Part shown: piece after piece, positions 10,138-23,100 of the stretch
Layout: each line of letters opens with the position of its first letter
How positions within the stretch are numbered: position 1 is the first letter of the stretch
NCBI GenBank assembly: GCA_963682055.1
Contig: OY821745.1
Location: 25,479,342-25,543,341 of the forward strand
DNA: 64,000 nucleotides
DNA from: Primula veris
Taxonomy: Eukaryota > Streptophyta > Magnoliopsida > Ericales > Primulaceae
Direction: 5' to 3'
Position numbers and translations under genes: made by a program
The notes under the pieces: generated by a model
What the model was told of the DNA's origin: nothing
Seen by the model: the letters and a program-made list of their open reading frames with translations, nothing else
Database searches by the model: none

Positions 10138-13100
10138 AAAGGGTTGCGTTAATTCGAGTACCGAAGGGGGTAGGTACACTCGATGAAGCAAATGGGATAA
10201 ACTAGCCCACTTCCAAAATTACCATAAGGTAAGGGAATGTGTCTTTAGTGCCATTTCGATGGCAGCGTGTTAGCGCAATGTTGTGTCGAGCTATACCATT
10301 CACAACATACGAGATGTTCATCCTAGCACATTAGACCAAGTACAATGATACGCTTATTGTACTTAGATATGAACATGATGGTTCAATATCTCTTCATCGT
10401 CTCATCAGGGACGGACTGGGTCTATATCAATGTCTAGTGATCGAACGATCATGGGAGAATCTGACGACTTAGCGTCATAACACCTTCTGTGTGTAGTCTG
10501 AATCATGGACTTAGATTCAATCTTTACGGGACTCGATCATCGGGCCGAGTCACTACCGTGTCTTCCCAAGATCCTTCATCTCGAAGGCAAATCCAAAAGT
10601 GGATCGCATAATAAAACATACAAGGGCATAATACTTGTTCAAGTATCCCAAGCTAATCAAGTACACACTTAGGCGGGTATACCACATCCGCTCGGATTAT
10701 ATTAATCCATATAGTGAACATCTCATTTAATTGAGATCGTGTTCCGTGGTCAGGAACTACTTGATTAAAGCATATGAAGTCACACAGGGACCTTCATCTA
10801 TATCTCTTTGTCTAAATTCTCATAGAGAAAAAACAGTGACCACAATCACATGCTGCATAATCAGTTTTTGGGAAACTACTAAACTGATAAAGTAGGGGAC
10901 CATTATAACGTCCATTACGAGGAAATCAACCATCTCGTAATCAATTCCAAGATGTGAGAGAAGCCTTGCGATACTAGGCGAGCATTCTACAATCTCATTA
11001 TTCTCATCACTTTTCCTTATGAATAACCAAATAAACGAACTCGTTTAACATTGGTGGTGTTGGAGCTACAGGTCCGAACACACCTTCGCTAAGGAGTCTA
11101 CTTGGATTGCAAGTTTCCATTAGTCCAGTCTATTCAACGTTGACTTCAGGCAACAGTACATGGTTCCCTATCATAATTTGCTCATATTATCAGTCGTCAC
11201 CGAATATATGAACAAGTAATCAATGACAGTCTCATTTTGCTTCAATATCGTCTAAGATATCATGATCGACAGATATTTCGAGATTTTTAGGATGAGAAGG
11301 AAATCACACATCTCCTTGATCCTTTATAATCTCGTACGATAAACGAGTTTCAGTTCACCACCTCTGGGGCTGAACGAATTAAGAACCAGTCAACTTACTC
11401 ATATCTTGGGAAGGACGACAGACTGATGGCCGATGGCAGCGTCCTTTACTTGGCGGGTTCGGCCAAAGCAACGTGTTACGACAGGAACACGGCGTCCGAC
11501 AGGGACGTCTATCCTTGCAAGCATTTTGCAGCAGGTATAAATGATCTCGTGACATCTCATAAAGTCATTAAATACGTCTGGCATTTAGTTAGACTAGAGG
11601 GAGTCTATGCACTTACTTATCACTAAGTGCAGTTTTGGGGATCAAGTTAAGACTTAGTGGGTTATGCCACGTTACTTCACGTCGTTTCTTATCAACGGTA
11701 ACGTGCAAATCTCCCCTAACGACGGGGAGAACAGTCTTAGCGATGTCACTTTCGCATATCATGCGGTAAAGAGATCGCTTGCCAAGGTTACTCTATCAAA
11801 TGATAGGTATGGGATTCATAATCGACTTATGTCCCCTTCAGAGGTCCATATTTTGAACGCTATAGCGGCTCAATCAAAATATTAATTAAGCACTCCAAAC
11901 ACGCGTTAATATGAGACTTATGGCTCATAACCAGTAACCAGCTCGTACGCATATTGTGTTTGAGTGTCTATGGGCCTCATGACGGACCAATGCAGCAAAA
12001 TAACATGACCCCACACGGAAATATAAATCTTGGTGCGCAAGACCAAGAAGTGCGTGCAACCATTTGTAGTTGCATCATCAAACATTCCGTGAGTCCATTT
12101 GGGTCTGAACATAATCGACAGGATGTTCAATTTCAATTTCCAAACTCAAGTAATTCAAATCGAAATTTCGATTCTTACTCTTCGGAATTATCAAGTCGAC
12201 TAGACTTTTCAGGATAATCCGGATCATGAGCCATCAACTTAATGATAGGGCTAAAAGTTTGGGAAGTGCTGCATTTATGTGGACAACAGTAAAATGTGAC
12301 CATATTGTCGATGCATCAACCATAACCATTTATATTTGTGGTCCGTCTTATGGTTGGATAAGTCCACAATAACTCCTTCAATTCTTTACAAGAATTCTAC
12401 GAGTTCATTTCGTGATCTTTACACATACTAGTCTTTCAAAATGAGCATTAGTGGCATTAATTTCGGATTAATCACGAAATATATCCTCAAAGAGAATTCA
12501 AATGCGATGCGATTATAAATCAACCATCGTCTTTTGACCCGGGAATATCTCATCCGGTCAATGCCACAATATCAAAATGCTCTTATCAATCGACGACAGG
12601 CGAATGATAGTACAGACAATCATGTCTTAGCATTTAAATCATTTATCTTTTCGACGACAGGCGAAATGATAAGGTAACTTTAAATGCTTTAAAGAATGTG
12701 GTAGCAACCACTTGAAAGACATTTCAACTCCTCTAAAATACGCTTTTGGTCGTATTGAATGGAGGTTATGTAAAAAAATTTTAATTCTTTCATGAGCTAT
12801 TACCAGATAACACTGGTTTTCTCGAATATTTTATAACTCAACAAGGTACGGCAGGACCTACATGAGTATAAGACTTCATATTTGACAAATCAATTTGGTT
12901 TTACCAAAGATTTCGATTTTGGAACGACATGTCCAGAATCATTGTCACTGAGTACTCTTTTAGGCAAGTAGTTGGTGAAATTGTGGTACATTGTTACCCA
13001 CTATTTCCAAAAAACCAACTACACCACAAGTATTGCCTAAAATTTCATAATTTAAAGTTTGGTCACATTTGTCAAAGGAATTTGCTCAAAACACTTTAAA

Positions 13101-14580
13101 TTATTTCGAGAAATTTCGTAAACAGGCAAACCATAATCCAAAAGTATGTCCAAATGGAAAAATCATAATCCAAATGGAAAAACATAATCCAGATGAGCGA
13201 AAAAATGGCTCAATGATTTATCAAAATCAATAAAGAAAGGTCCCAAACTCATTTGAGCCACAAAACCGGGGGTCTCAAGAGTTTCCTTTCAGTTAGCTTT
13301 AACCACATTAGCATCGGTTTTTGCACCTTTGTAATAGTTTTGAACTATTTAAGGAGTAACCGTGCATGACCTTTGTCTTTATAGCATAGAGTTGCCTCAT
13401 TGACCATTATCTCTTGCTTTGTAACAACGGGTCATATTGTTCCTTTCAATTACTGTCTTGGAGCCACAGGTTTTCGATTTTGACGATTGTCTAAAATCTC
13501 GCTTGGCTAGGCGATTCATCGGGATCGCGACAGTTTGAGACAAATAACACTTGTCTCGGTTCTCGATTCGTGGAAGAAAATTTACACGAAGAGCATTAAT
13601 ATCAGGCAAACAATTCGCCATTGACCCAATAGGATTAAAACTACTCATCGGGGTAATTTTCTTATCCAATAACAGATGGGCGATAAAGGAACATGGTGAA
13701 TATAAATTCACGATACTGCTTATGGAATACAATTTCCAAGCTAGTATTTTGGTGAAGGATAGCTCCAATATGTCAATTTCAGACATTTGTTCACCATAGA
13801 CGTCATCACGTCTCAAATGTGGCGACGGAATAAAATCAACGCCTTAACATTCATCCTGATGGTAACAACAAATTTGTGTTTTACTCATCAAAGATGGCAT
13901 CCAAAAAAAAAAAATTTGGGCATCACATTTTCACACATCAGGGTGAGTAACATGTGGTTACGGATTAAAATCAACGTTTAAATAGTCATTTCGCATGTTT
14001 TTACGATTTTTCTCATCATGGCATCCAACATGTGTTGGGAGTTCTGAATTATTTATCATATAAAACGACTGGTTTATATGTTTATGGTTTGCGCAAGCAC
14101 AAACTTTTTTTCGAAACGACAGGTTCGAAAACATTAGTTTTGCTTTTCATGTGAATCGGTTCTCATTGATCGAACAACGAGTCGATACTGAAACACCAAT
14201 TCAGCGAAACATACATCACTATATAAACACACTCGGGGAAATTATTATTTAGTCAACCCCTTTCGGTAGCTCTATTTGAACACGACCAGGAAAGACGGTG
14301 AGGGAGGTGGGCACGAATGCCTCTTAAAAACCGACCTCATTAGGAGAACGACTTCCGCCTTTATCTTTCCTAGACATCGTATCCAAATAGGTGAGCCTAT
14401 TTGGGGAAGATTCATAATTTTTCCAACTTAAATGTGAATATATACGATTTTCGCATTTTATATATGGCAATAATATTAAACAGCATAGAGAATATCTATT
14501 TAGATTAACCACACATATATAAACAGGCAGTAAATATATTTTAGAATCTATCTAATCATGCAGTAGATTTGGTGTTATAA
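10138..14580 (-). pseudogene. Degenerate gag-pol interior of copia A
   Basis: By position, between the RNase H remnants and the 5' LTR side, this should hold pol and gag. No domain motif could be read with confidence; short frames such as 13816-13397 carry no copia signature. Repeated GACGACAGGCGAA-type phrases occur near 12590-12665. Confidence 0.45.
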
Positions 14581-14586
14581 ACAAAT

Positions 14587-14945
14587 CAATTTAAGATTAT
14601 CAATCAATCCATAAAGATTCTAACATATCAAATCAAATCAATTTAAGATTATCAATCAATCCTTAAAGATTCTAACATATCAAATCAAATCAATTTAAGA
14701 TTATCAATCAATCCATAAAGATTCTAACATATCAAGTCAAATCAATGTAAGATTATCAATCAATCCATGAAGATTCTAACATATCAAGTCAAATCAATTT
14801 AAAATTATCAATCAATCCATGAAAATTCTAACATATCAAGTCAAATCAATTTAAGATTATCAATCAATCCATGAAGATTCTAACATATCAAATCAAATCA
14901 ATTTAGGATTATTAATCAATTCATGAAGATTCTAACAAATCAAAT
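14587..14945. repeat. 52-bp tandem repeat in copia A leader
   Basis: About seven head-to-tail units of 52 bp have the core AATCAATCCATAAAGATTCT. Successive unit starts at 14587 and 14639 give the period. Units differ by a few substitutions and the last is partly degraded. It sits in the 5' untranslated part of copia A, upstream (minus strand) of where gag would begin. Confidence 0.9.
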
Positions 14946-15229
14946 CAATTTATATGCATTTTTTTTTATTCGTTTGCCTTTTAAGAAAAAAAATTATATG
15001 CATGTGTGTGTATATTTACTAAATATTGTATCTTTTTCAACCATATGTACTGTTTTCGTATAAGTATTATACTACAGGACCATGCGTGTAATTTCAACAA
15101 ACTATATATTTATTTACAGTAGTACACATAATTGTGAATAACATAGTAATCATGGAAGTAATCATGGCAAGTTTTAATAACATAGGAGTAGTATAATCAC
15201 AGTACTAGTAACATGGCAGTAGCATAAGG

Positions 15230-15256
15230 TTTTTTTTTTTTTTTTTTTTTTTTTTA
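15230..15256. repeat. Poly(T) tract
   Basis: An uninterrupted run of about 26 T lies inside the copia A leader. It is liable to sequencing or assembly length error. Confidence 0.8.
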
Positions 15257-15519
15257 AACCTACGCAAGGCTGGAATTGTAATCATGCAATTGCAGTAGTA
15301 ACATACAAACATGCGTTGTAATCATGCAAGACAGTATTAACATACAAACAGTACAGTAGCATACAAACAGTACGTGTTGTAATATGTAACGTGTACGGTA
15401 TAAAAAAAATTATATCCGGGTACCTTACGCACGGTATGTTGGTGAAGGTCGATATAGCAAAATCAAGTTTATTGAATCTATAATGCGTACTTCGATCTCC
15501 GAGAGCAGTGCTGATAACG

Positions 15520-15719
15520 TATTGTAATACACTATTAGCTACGTATATAGGGAGACAGAAGTAGAGAGAGGGGAGAACGATATAGTCTTTATTATGAATG
15601 GATATCTGAATGAATAAAATACAAGACCCCTAGCCCTCTTTATATAGATAGAGGGGTAGGGTTATAAGCCCACTTGGGCCCAATCAGTAAAAGTCCAAGA
15701 GTCCAATAATCTTACAACA
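15520..15719 (-). repeat. Copia A 5' LTR
   Basis: This is the 200-bp partner of 8849-9048. The adjoining interior on the minus strand reads CGTTATCAGCACTGCTC. It occupies the primer-site position but is not the initiator-Met type seen in copia B and C. Confidence 0.85.
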
Positions 15720-16356
15720 GAAATAAATTATTCATGCACATATTTACTCAGTAAAACATTCAATGTGAATTACATATTATATATTTGTTAAATAATACTT
15801 ACATATATAAGAACGAACATTGAATAACTATACAAGTTATCAAATGAGTTACCCCCGACAATGGTTATCTTTTCCCATTCAACGAATATAAATATATTTG
15901 CGTACATTAAATGCGTCCTCACCCCTAATTAGCATAATTAGCACAGGTGAAAAGCTAACAAATGTCTCATATCATGGTAAGTTATTAATAACATTTTTTT
16001 ATTTAATTAAATTAAATACATAATTATGGTAATGATGTAATGGTATAGTAGTATATATGTATAATTATAAATTATGAATACAACTATTTTTGTATTTAAT
16101 ACATCTTGATTTAGGAAAATATATTAAATACTTAAATAATGCAATCAACTTTTTAAGTATAATCATGCAAATTAAATGGTTTGATATCCAGAATGCTCCT
16201 AATCTCCACTGCCACCTAAGAAATTTCTTTGTGTATATATACTGCAGTAGTAGTATTACTCTTTCAGTGACATCTTATGTTGTAGTAATATTGTTGACTA
16301 ATAACTTTTCTCGCTACATTATTTCTCCGTTTGACATCAGATTTTTTGGTCAAGAA

Positions 16357-16845
16357 ATGTCTGAATCCGACCATGAGAAAAGGCGAGAGGAGAGAGAAGA
16401 GGAGAGAGATGAGGAGGGGGAGTTGGTGAAGGTGTGGAATTTGAGGACATGTAAGGAGAAGAATAAGGACCAATCGGGTAAAGGAATTGGTGGGACTGCC
16501 TTACCGGGGCGGGTCGCGGCGAAAGATGTGAAGAAGGGGAAGGAGGAGAAGTTTTCAATCTCTCTCACTAAGATGGAGATAGAACAGGACTTCTTGGCTA
16601 TGACTAGATCCAAACCCTCTAGTCACCCTAAGAAGAGATCGAAAACTGTCCAGAAACAGCTCGATGCGAGCAAACCGTTCTTTTTGTCTTTCTTTTTTAA
16701 GTGGTTTTTGAGTTTGCAGTTTTTTTTATTGGTACTGATTTTTTATTTATTTTTGATGAGTTTGTAGGATACATATCCTGGTATGTGGCTGGATTCGATT
16801 ACCCCGGATAGCTACAAAGTCAATGAAGATCCTGATAAGGTATAA
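16357..16845 (+). pseudogene. 5'-truncated DUF1639 gene, left arm copy
   Basis: Exon 1 (16357-16665) encodes an acidic/basic stretch with REEREEERDEEGE, then KFSISLTKMEIEQDFLAMT, SKPSSHPKKRSK and VQKQLD. Exon 2 (16768-16839, after TTTGTAG) gives TYPGMWLDSITPDSYKVNE. This is the conserved plant DUF1639 region with its central basic stretch; function unknown. Compared with the longest copy (31141-30087) it lacks about the first 100 residues, including the PLHNF motif. Intron 1 has a GC donor (GATGCGAGC) where the right-arm copy has GT. The intron 2 donor AAGGTATAA is intact, but exon 3 has not been duplicated into this arm, so reading through stops at 16843-16845. The ATG at 16357 is the first in frame after the homology break. 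Confidence 0.7.
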
Positions 16846-17041
16846 ATTCTACATACATATATATGTACGTAAGTGTATGTAGAACATCTGTATATGAATA
16901 TGTATAATTGTAGAATCAATAGACATGAAAGATTTTAGCAATTGATTTGATATGACCTAAATGTTATCAAATTGGTGATATATTGTTTGTCAACTTAATT
17001 CTCAACTATATTGATCCTTTACTTACAGTTTACATGTATGG

Positions 17042-17042
<1 letters not shown>

Positions 17043-17070
<28 letters not shown>
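17043..17070. repeat. (TA)n microsatellite
   Basis: A pure TA run lies in intron 2 of the left DUF1639 copy. The right arm has MITEs inserted in the corresponding run (62050-62410). Confidence 0.9.
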
Positions 17071-17074
<4 letters not shown>

Positions 17075-17076
17075 GC

Positions 17077-17830
17077 ATGCAGGACCAAACGTGTGGCGTT
17101 GTCAAAATTAATAAAAATGTATAATATTTTTCAAAGTATAAACACGGAAAAACCTTATTTTTTTATACCTTTTTTACCATATTTTCTTCATTTTGTTTAC
17201 CTTGATTTTCTTATTAAAATTTATTTGATTTCTATTTTTTTTCCTTTTCGCTCAATTTCAACTTTCTTTTCGAACTCCCTAAAGAAACCCACAAAAATAA
17301 TGTCACGTAAAGTCATATGTCGAAAGTTTCATCGTTTCAAAATTGACTAAAAAATAAATAAAATACAAAACAAAAAGATACAAAAGTTAAATTTAATAAA
17401 TCAATGTATAACAAGTAAAAAGATTAACACACTAAGGTAAAAAAGTAAAAAATAAAAAACTGAAGAAACGAAACATATATTAAATAATAGATATGTACGA
17501 ATAATTAAATATTTATTACACAATTTCAGTATGCTCACTTCAATTAAAATACAAACCATCAAAAAAAAATTATAAATTTTGTTTGCACTCACCACTACTC
17601 TAATTATTATTTTTGATTAATTTTTTTAAAGATGTGTGGTACGTCTAAATATGATAATTTGGTATAAAATGTCTTTTATAATCACTTGTCTATGTTAATT
17701 TTTTAAGTATTACTTATATATTATTAGCACATACAAAATCATGCTATGTTATTGCACTAACAATATATAATTTTGGGAGGAGTTATCAAAAATAATATTT
17801 AACAGGTTGCCAGAATGCCGTATATATAAA
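17077..17830 (-). mobile_element. hAT-like R element, 5'-end-truncated copy
   Basis: This is an inverted copy of the R sequence (compare 5372-6202). Its outer end begins AGGACCAAACGTGTGG, without the terminal GGAGCGGAATC seen in the right arm. The inner end stops at the CACTA-like body boundary and lacks about 80 bp of the R start. Confidence 0.65.
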
Positions 17831-19366
17831 TTATTATGAAATGGGGACGAGATTTCTCAACGGTGGCATGTTATCATTTAACAACGAAATAGTGGCGGAA
17901 CAACGACAAAAAATGTTTATTGATGGGTATGGCAACTGACTAGTAACGGTCATAGCAAAGAAAAGATTGGAGCCTAAATTTCGTTACCTTTTAAGGTATT
18001 TGGTGACGCTATTGTTACACCTACGCAACCGAACTTGAAAAGGTTGTCAACGACAACAAATGTTTGTTGATGGGTATGGCAACGGACTAGTGACGGTCAT
18101 AGCAAAGAAAAGTTTGGATCCTAAATTTCGTTACCTTTTTAGGTATTTGGTGACGCTATTGTTACACATGCACAACCGAACTTGAAAAGGTTGTTTAGTT
18201 GTCACCATTCCGTTATAAACCCGTTGGTGAAAAATTAATTATTATATGAATAAAATTTTACACTAAACATTAATCGCGCGGGAACTCGATTTTCCCACTT
18301 CTCCTACGACTCATATAGGTTAGGTACCTCTTCTCTCTCTCTCTCTCTCCCCAATCATCATCGATTGTTTTTTCATGTACCACAGGTAGGATTTCTCCAT
18401 AATCTTTTCTGATTTCTTTTTCAGCGATGTATTGTTCCTTTTTTTTTTTTTGATAATTATGTTTTCTGTTTGATTGCTAGATGGATCTGCAAACGGGTAG
18501 TTGATTGGAGTTTTAGGTTTTCATTTTTCTGATTTGTGGACTATATATATATTCTTGATTATCGTAATGAGTTTTATTTGCTGAAATAGACAGGATATAG
18601 ATCAATTTCTCCTCAATTCGCATGTATGGTTAGCAAAACTCTCTTCACAATTTCATATTAGGGGAAACACCACTTTCCCTTTTGTATTTTAAACCGAATT
18701 TTAATAAAATATTGCATATTTCACTTTTAAAAAAATCTATTTGATTTTCCTGCTAATGGCTTGAATTTAGTAATTGGCGTGAAATTGTTTGGTTTGTGTA
18801 ATTAAAAAAGTCATGTACTTATAAGCGAAGAAAGTAAGTGCCCAAATTTTGATTCAGGTTTTGTTGTCCTCTCGTTTTGTTAATGAAGTTGAAGACCCAT
18901 AAAAAACTTAATCTCTGTAAATAATGTTCAAAAGCAAGCTAATAACATGCATTGTAAGATTTTTTCCCCATCTACTTCCTGAATACGGTCTAAAAGAATT
19001 GACTATCCAAGTTAAGAAAATAGTAAGTATGTATGTTGTTAGATTTTAACATATTTTCAAAAAAAAATTGTCTTGTAGTTAGTGTATAAATTGAAGTAAG
19101 ATTAGTTCAGCCAAAAACGTTTCATTTATATGGGCATAATTAGAGGTTAGTATTATATAAATTACATTTGGGAATTGAGAGTACATCTGTAGCATCCACA
19201 GATGTACTCAGATTGGTACTCCATTATGCAATACCCAGTAATGTTTGACGGTTAAGTACATGAACAAATTGGTTGAGATCATGAATCCGATTTCTAACAT
19301 GTGCTTTGAAGTACTTTGGTTTTTGCTTCTTAACTTTCGACTCTTTTGACTATTTTTCTTCCTCAG

Positions 19367-19437
19367 GGATCATGCTTGATAAAGTTTTAAAGCTCAAGGA
19401 GACTCGGACAAGGGCCCAACGGTTTAATTTTACTTAA
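19367..19437 (+). pseudogene. Exon-like segment in CACTA-like body
   Basis: After an acceptor-like TTCCTCAG the frame reads MLDKVLKLKETRTRAQRFNF and then stops. The segment is kept in the right arm (about 59770-59700). Family not recognised. It could be a captured host exon or part of the element's own dead gene. Confidence 0.35.
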
Positions 19438-19683
19438 GATACTTGTAAGTTGTAGCAGAACTTCTCATTGAACTGATATATCTTCTAAAAAAGTGTGTTA
19501 TATTAAGTTTACAAAGATGGATGGTTCATACTTGATATGATCCATGCTCGCCTATGGAACAATAACTAATCCCCTAAACAAAAGAAATTGATACATTGAA
19601 ATATCTCTCAACTCAATAGACACCAATAATATGTTTGTATGTGTGGTCTATGAGGTTTGACCGATGTCAAAAAAAGATATGAA

Positions 19684-20074
19684 TGTTGAAATTATAAGTT
19701 GTTTGGTTTTATTTTGTCCATTAGTTTATTTTTGTTGTGCTAATAAGTTTTTTGGGCTTCTATGTAATTAGAATAAGCTAGCCCAATTTCTAGATTATTC
19801 TACAAGTTCTAAAAGTATCTAGAATAGTCCTTGAGTAGAATATTATAAAGAATATGCTTAGAAAATTCTAGAGACGATTTTGGACCGTCAGATTGTTTTG
19901 ATCTCCACCGTTGTTTGTGGTGGAGAAATAGTATAAATAGGTGGTACTTCCACCATTTGTACAACCACCAAAAAAAGAAGAAAAAATATATATAAAAAGT
20001 TTTTTCCCCTTTTATATTTCGGTTCGTGTGTTTTCGCTTTTAGCCTTCCCGATCCCTTTAAATAATTTCTAACA
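19684..20074 (+). repeat. Copia B 5' LTR
   Basis: It runs from TGTTGAAATT to TTTCTAACA. A TATA-like ATAGTATAAATAGG lies at about 19930, a likely core promoter for the genomic RNA. Confidence 0.95.
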
Positions 20075-20090
20075 GTGGTATCAGAGCCTG
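20075..20090 (+). other. Primer binding site (initiator tRNA-Met)
   Basis: TGGTATCAGAGC, complementary to the 3' end of initiator tRNA-Met, begins one base after the 5' LTR. Confidence 0.9.
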
Positions 20091-20101
20091 TCGGTCCCAA
20101 A

Positions 20102-23100
20102 ATGGCCGGAGGTATGACCCCCTTCATCCCCACACTTAAGAAGGATTTTTACGATAATTGGAACATACGAATGAAAGTGTTCCTCGGTTCCCAAGACGTA
20201 TGGGAAATCGTAGAGAGCGGGTATGACGAACCTGGAGTAGGCGCCACCCAAACCCAAGCCCAAAGGGAGACGTTGAAGGAATTGAAGAAGAAGGATCGTA
20301 AGGCTCTCACCATCATCCATCAAGCTTTGGATGAAGTGATGTTTCAAAAGGTGGCGTGTGCAACCACGAGTAAACAAGCGTGGGATATCTTGGAAAACTC
20401 TTTTAAAGGAGTTGACAAGGTGAAAAAGGTTCGACTACAAACCTTACGTGGTGATTTTGAGGCGTTATGTATGAAAGCCTCTGAATCGGTTGACGACTAT
20501 TTTTCTCGAGTTCAAACGGTCGTCAATCAAATGAAAAGATGCGGAGAAGATTTAGATGACACTCGTGTTGTCGAAAAAATTCTACGGTCTTTAGATTCTA
20601 AGTGGGATTATATTGTTGTGGCCATCGAGGAATCTAAAGACGTAGAATCTATGACCGTGGATCAACTTTTGGGCTCGCTCCAAGCCCATGAAGACAAACT
20701 CAACAAAAGAGTTGTCAAAGAAGAGCCGCTCGAACAAGCTCTCCAAACGAAGTTTAGCATGAACAAGAAAAGTTTTGGCAACCCGAAAAGCCAACGAGGA
20801 AGAGGCCGAGGTCAAAGTTATGGCCGAGGTGGTTACAACTATTTCGAAAAGGAAGAAAGGAGACAAAACTCTTACCCGACGAGAGGCCGTGGAAGAGGGG
20901 GAAATTTTAATCAAAGTGGGAAACCGAGGTATGATAAATCTCAAATAAAATGTTATAATTGTCAAAAATTTGGTCATTACGCTTCAGAGTGTAGATCCGG
21001 TTCTAATAAAGTTGAGGAAAGGTCCAATTTTGCTAAAGAAAATGATGAACGGTCTACACTTTTATTTGCGTATAAAGGAAATGAAAATGGAGAAAATAAT
21101 ACGTGGTATTTAGACACGGGGGCTAGCAACCATATGTGCGGAAATAAAAATATATTTACCGAGCTTGATGAAACGGTAAATGGGGATATATATTTTGGTG
21201 ATGAATCTAAAATTCCGGTAAAAGGAAAAGGGAAAGTTTTAATCCAATTGAAAAATGGAGAAAATGATTTTATCTCAAATGTTTATTATGTGCCAAATAT
21301 GAAATCTAATATTTTGAGTTTGGGACAACTTTTGGAAAAAGGCTATGATATCCATATGAAGAATCTTAGTCTTTTATTGCGAGATAAAAATGGAAATTTG
21401 GTTGCAAAAGTCCCGATGTCGAAAAATAGAATGTTTTCGTTGAAAATAAATAATGGTGGGGCTAAATGTTTGAAAGCGTGTTTTAAAGAAAAAACGTGGC
21501 TTTGGCATTTGAGATTTGGCCATCTTAATTTTGGGGGATTAAAGTTGTTGAGTAATAAAAATATGGTGAAAGGTCTACCCCATATCGATCATGTTGATGA
21601 ACTATGTGAAGGATGCTTGTTTGGAAAACAACCGAGAAAAAGTTTTCCGAAAGAAACAAGTACAAGAGCTAAAAGGCCGTTAGAACTTGTACATACAGAT
21701 ATTTGCGGCCCTATTAAGCCAAGTTCTCTCGGAAAAAGTAATTATTTTGCCCTTTTTATTGATGATTTTAGTCAAAAGACTTGGGCTTATTTTTTGAAAC
21801 AAAAATCCGATGTTTTTGATGCTTTCAAAAAATTTAAAGCACTTGTTGAAAATGAAAGCGGCCAAAAAATAAAGGCTATGAGATCGGATCGAGGGGGAGA
21901 ATTTACCTCGAATGATTTTGAAAAATATTGTGAAGAAAATGGAATCTTTCTTCCTTTGACGGTTCCTTATACCCCACAACAAAACGGGGTTGTTGAAAGA
22001 AAAAATCGATCTCTTTTAAATATAGCCCGTAGCATGCTTAAAAGTAACAATGTTCCAAAAGAGTTTTGGGCCGAAGCGGTTGATAGTGCGGTTTATCTAT
22101 CGAACCGTTCCCCGTCTCGAAGTGTTTGGGGTAAAACCCCCGAAGAAGCATGGAGCGAAAGAAAGCCGGTTATATCTCATTTGAGAGTTTTTGGGAGCAT
22201 TGCGTATGCTCATGTCCCGGACCAAAAAAGGTCCAAACTAGATGATAAAAGCGAAAAGTTTATTTTCATCGGTTACGATTCGAGGGCGAAAGGCTATAAG
22301 CTATATAATCCGGACAATGGGAAATTTGTCGTGAGCCGAGATGTTGAATTCGATGAAGAGGGAACATGGGAATGGTACAAAACGGATGAAGACTATGATT
22401 TTTTCCCTTATTATAGCGATGAAGATGATGAGCAAGTTGAAAGAGAAGAAGAGCCAAATACTCCACCTTCATCACCCCAATCACAAGGCCAAGTATCCCC
22501 GATTGATGAAAGTTTGAGCGAAAGACCACCGCGTTACCGGACCTTACAAGAGTTATACGAGGTAACCGAACCTATTGATAATATTACTCTTTTTTGTCTA
22601 TTTGCGGGGTGTGAACCTATAGGTCTTGGAGAAGCAATGCAAAATAAAAATTGGAGGAATGCCATGGATGAAGAAATGAACTCGATAATAAAAAATGATA
22701 CATGGGAATTGGCGGATTTACCGAAAGGCCACAAAGCTATTGGCGCTAAGTGGGTTTATAAGGAGAAAAAGAATGCAAGAGGAGAAACCGAAAAATATAA
22801 AGCAAGGTTGGTCGCAAAAGGATACAACCAAAAGGCCGGCATCGATTATGACGAGGTATTCGCTCCCGTAGCCCGTCTTGAAACTATAAGATTTTTAATT
22901 TCTTTAGCCGCTCAAAATAAATGGAAAATAAATCAAATGGATGTGAAATCGGCATTTTTAAATGGCAACTTAGAAGAAGAAGTTTATTTGCAACAACCAC
23001 CGGGTTATGAAATTAAAGGGCATGAAAATAAAGTTTTAAAATTGAAAAAAACGCTTTACGGTTTAAAACAAGCCCCCCGAGCTTGGAATACTAGGATTGA

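Larger units (their letters stand above)
8849..15719 (-). mobile_element. Copia A, complete but decayed LTR retrotransposon
   Basis: Two 200-bp LTRs (8849-9048 and 15520-15719) are nearly identical and the element is flanked by GAAAT at 8844-8848 and 15720-15724. On the minus strand the 3' LTR is preceded by the purine tract AAAGGGGGAG (complement at 9049-9058), which sets the orientation. Coding capacity is almost gone; the clearest remains are RNase H pieces at 9807-10137. It is inserted directly beside the left inverted-duplication arm. Low LTR divergence with a strongly decayed interior suggests either an already defective copy that was mobilised, or gene conversion between LTRs. Confidence 0.85.

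Noticed and set aside
13397..13816. 139-codon minus frame in copia A as a gag gene
   Set aside because: No gag helix pattern, zinc knuckle or protease box is visible, and a plus-strand frame overlaps it.
14587..14945. Regularly spaced repeats that could suggest a CRISPR array
   Set aside because: Units are directly contiguous with no unique spacers, and the context is a plant retrotransposon.
16090..16356. Upstream extension of the left DUF1639 frame to 16090
   Set aside because: The extra residues are hydrophobic, AT-driven and have no counterpart in the longest DUF1639 copy; homology starts just after the ATG at 16357.
20075..20101. GTG start for copia B gag-pol, nine codons upstream
   Set aside because: These bases are the tRNA primer site. 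ATG at 20102 is the natural start.
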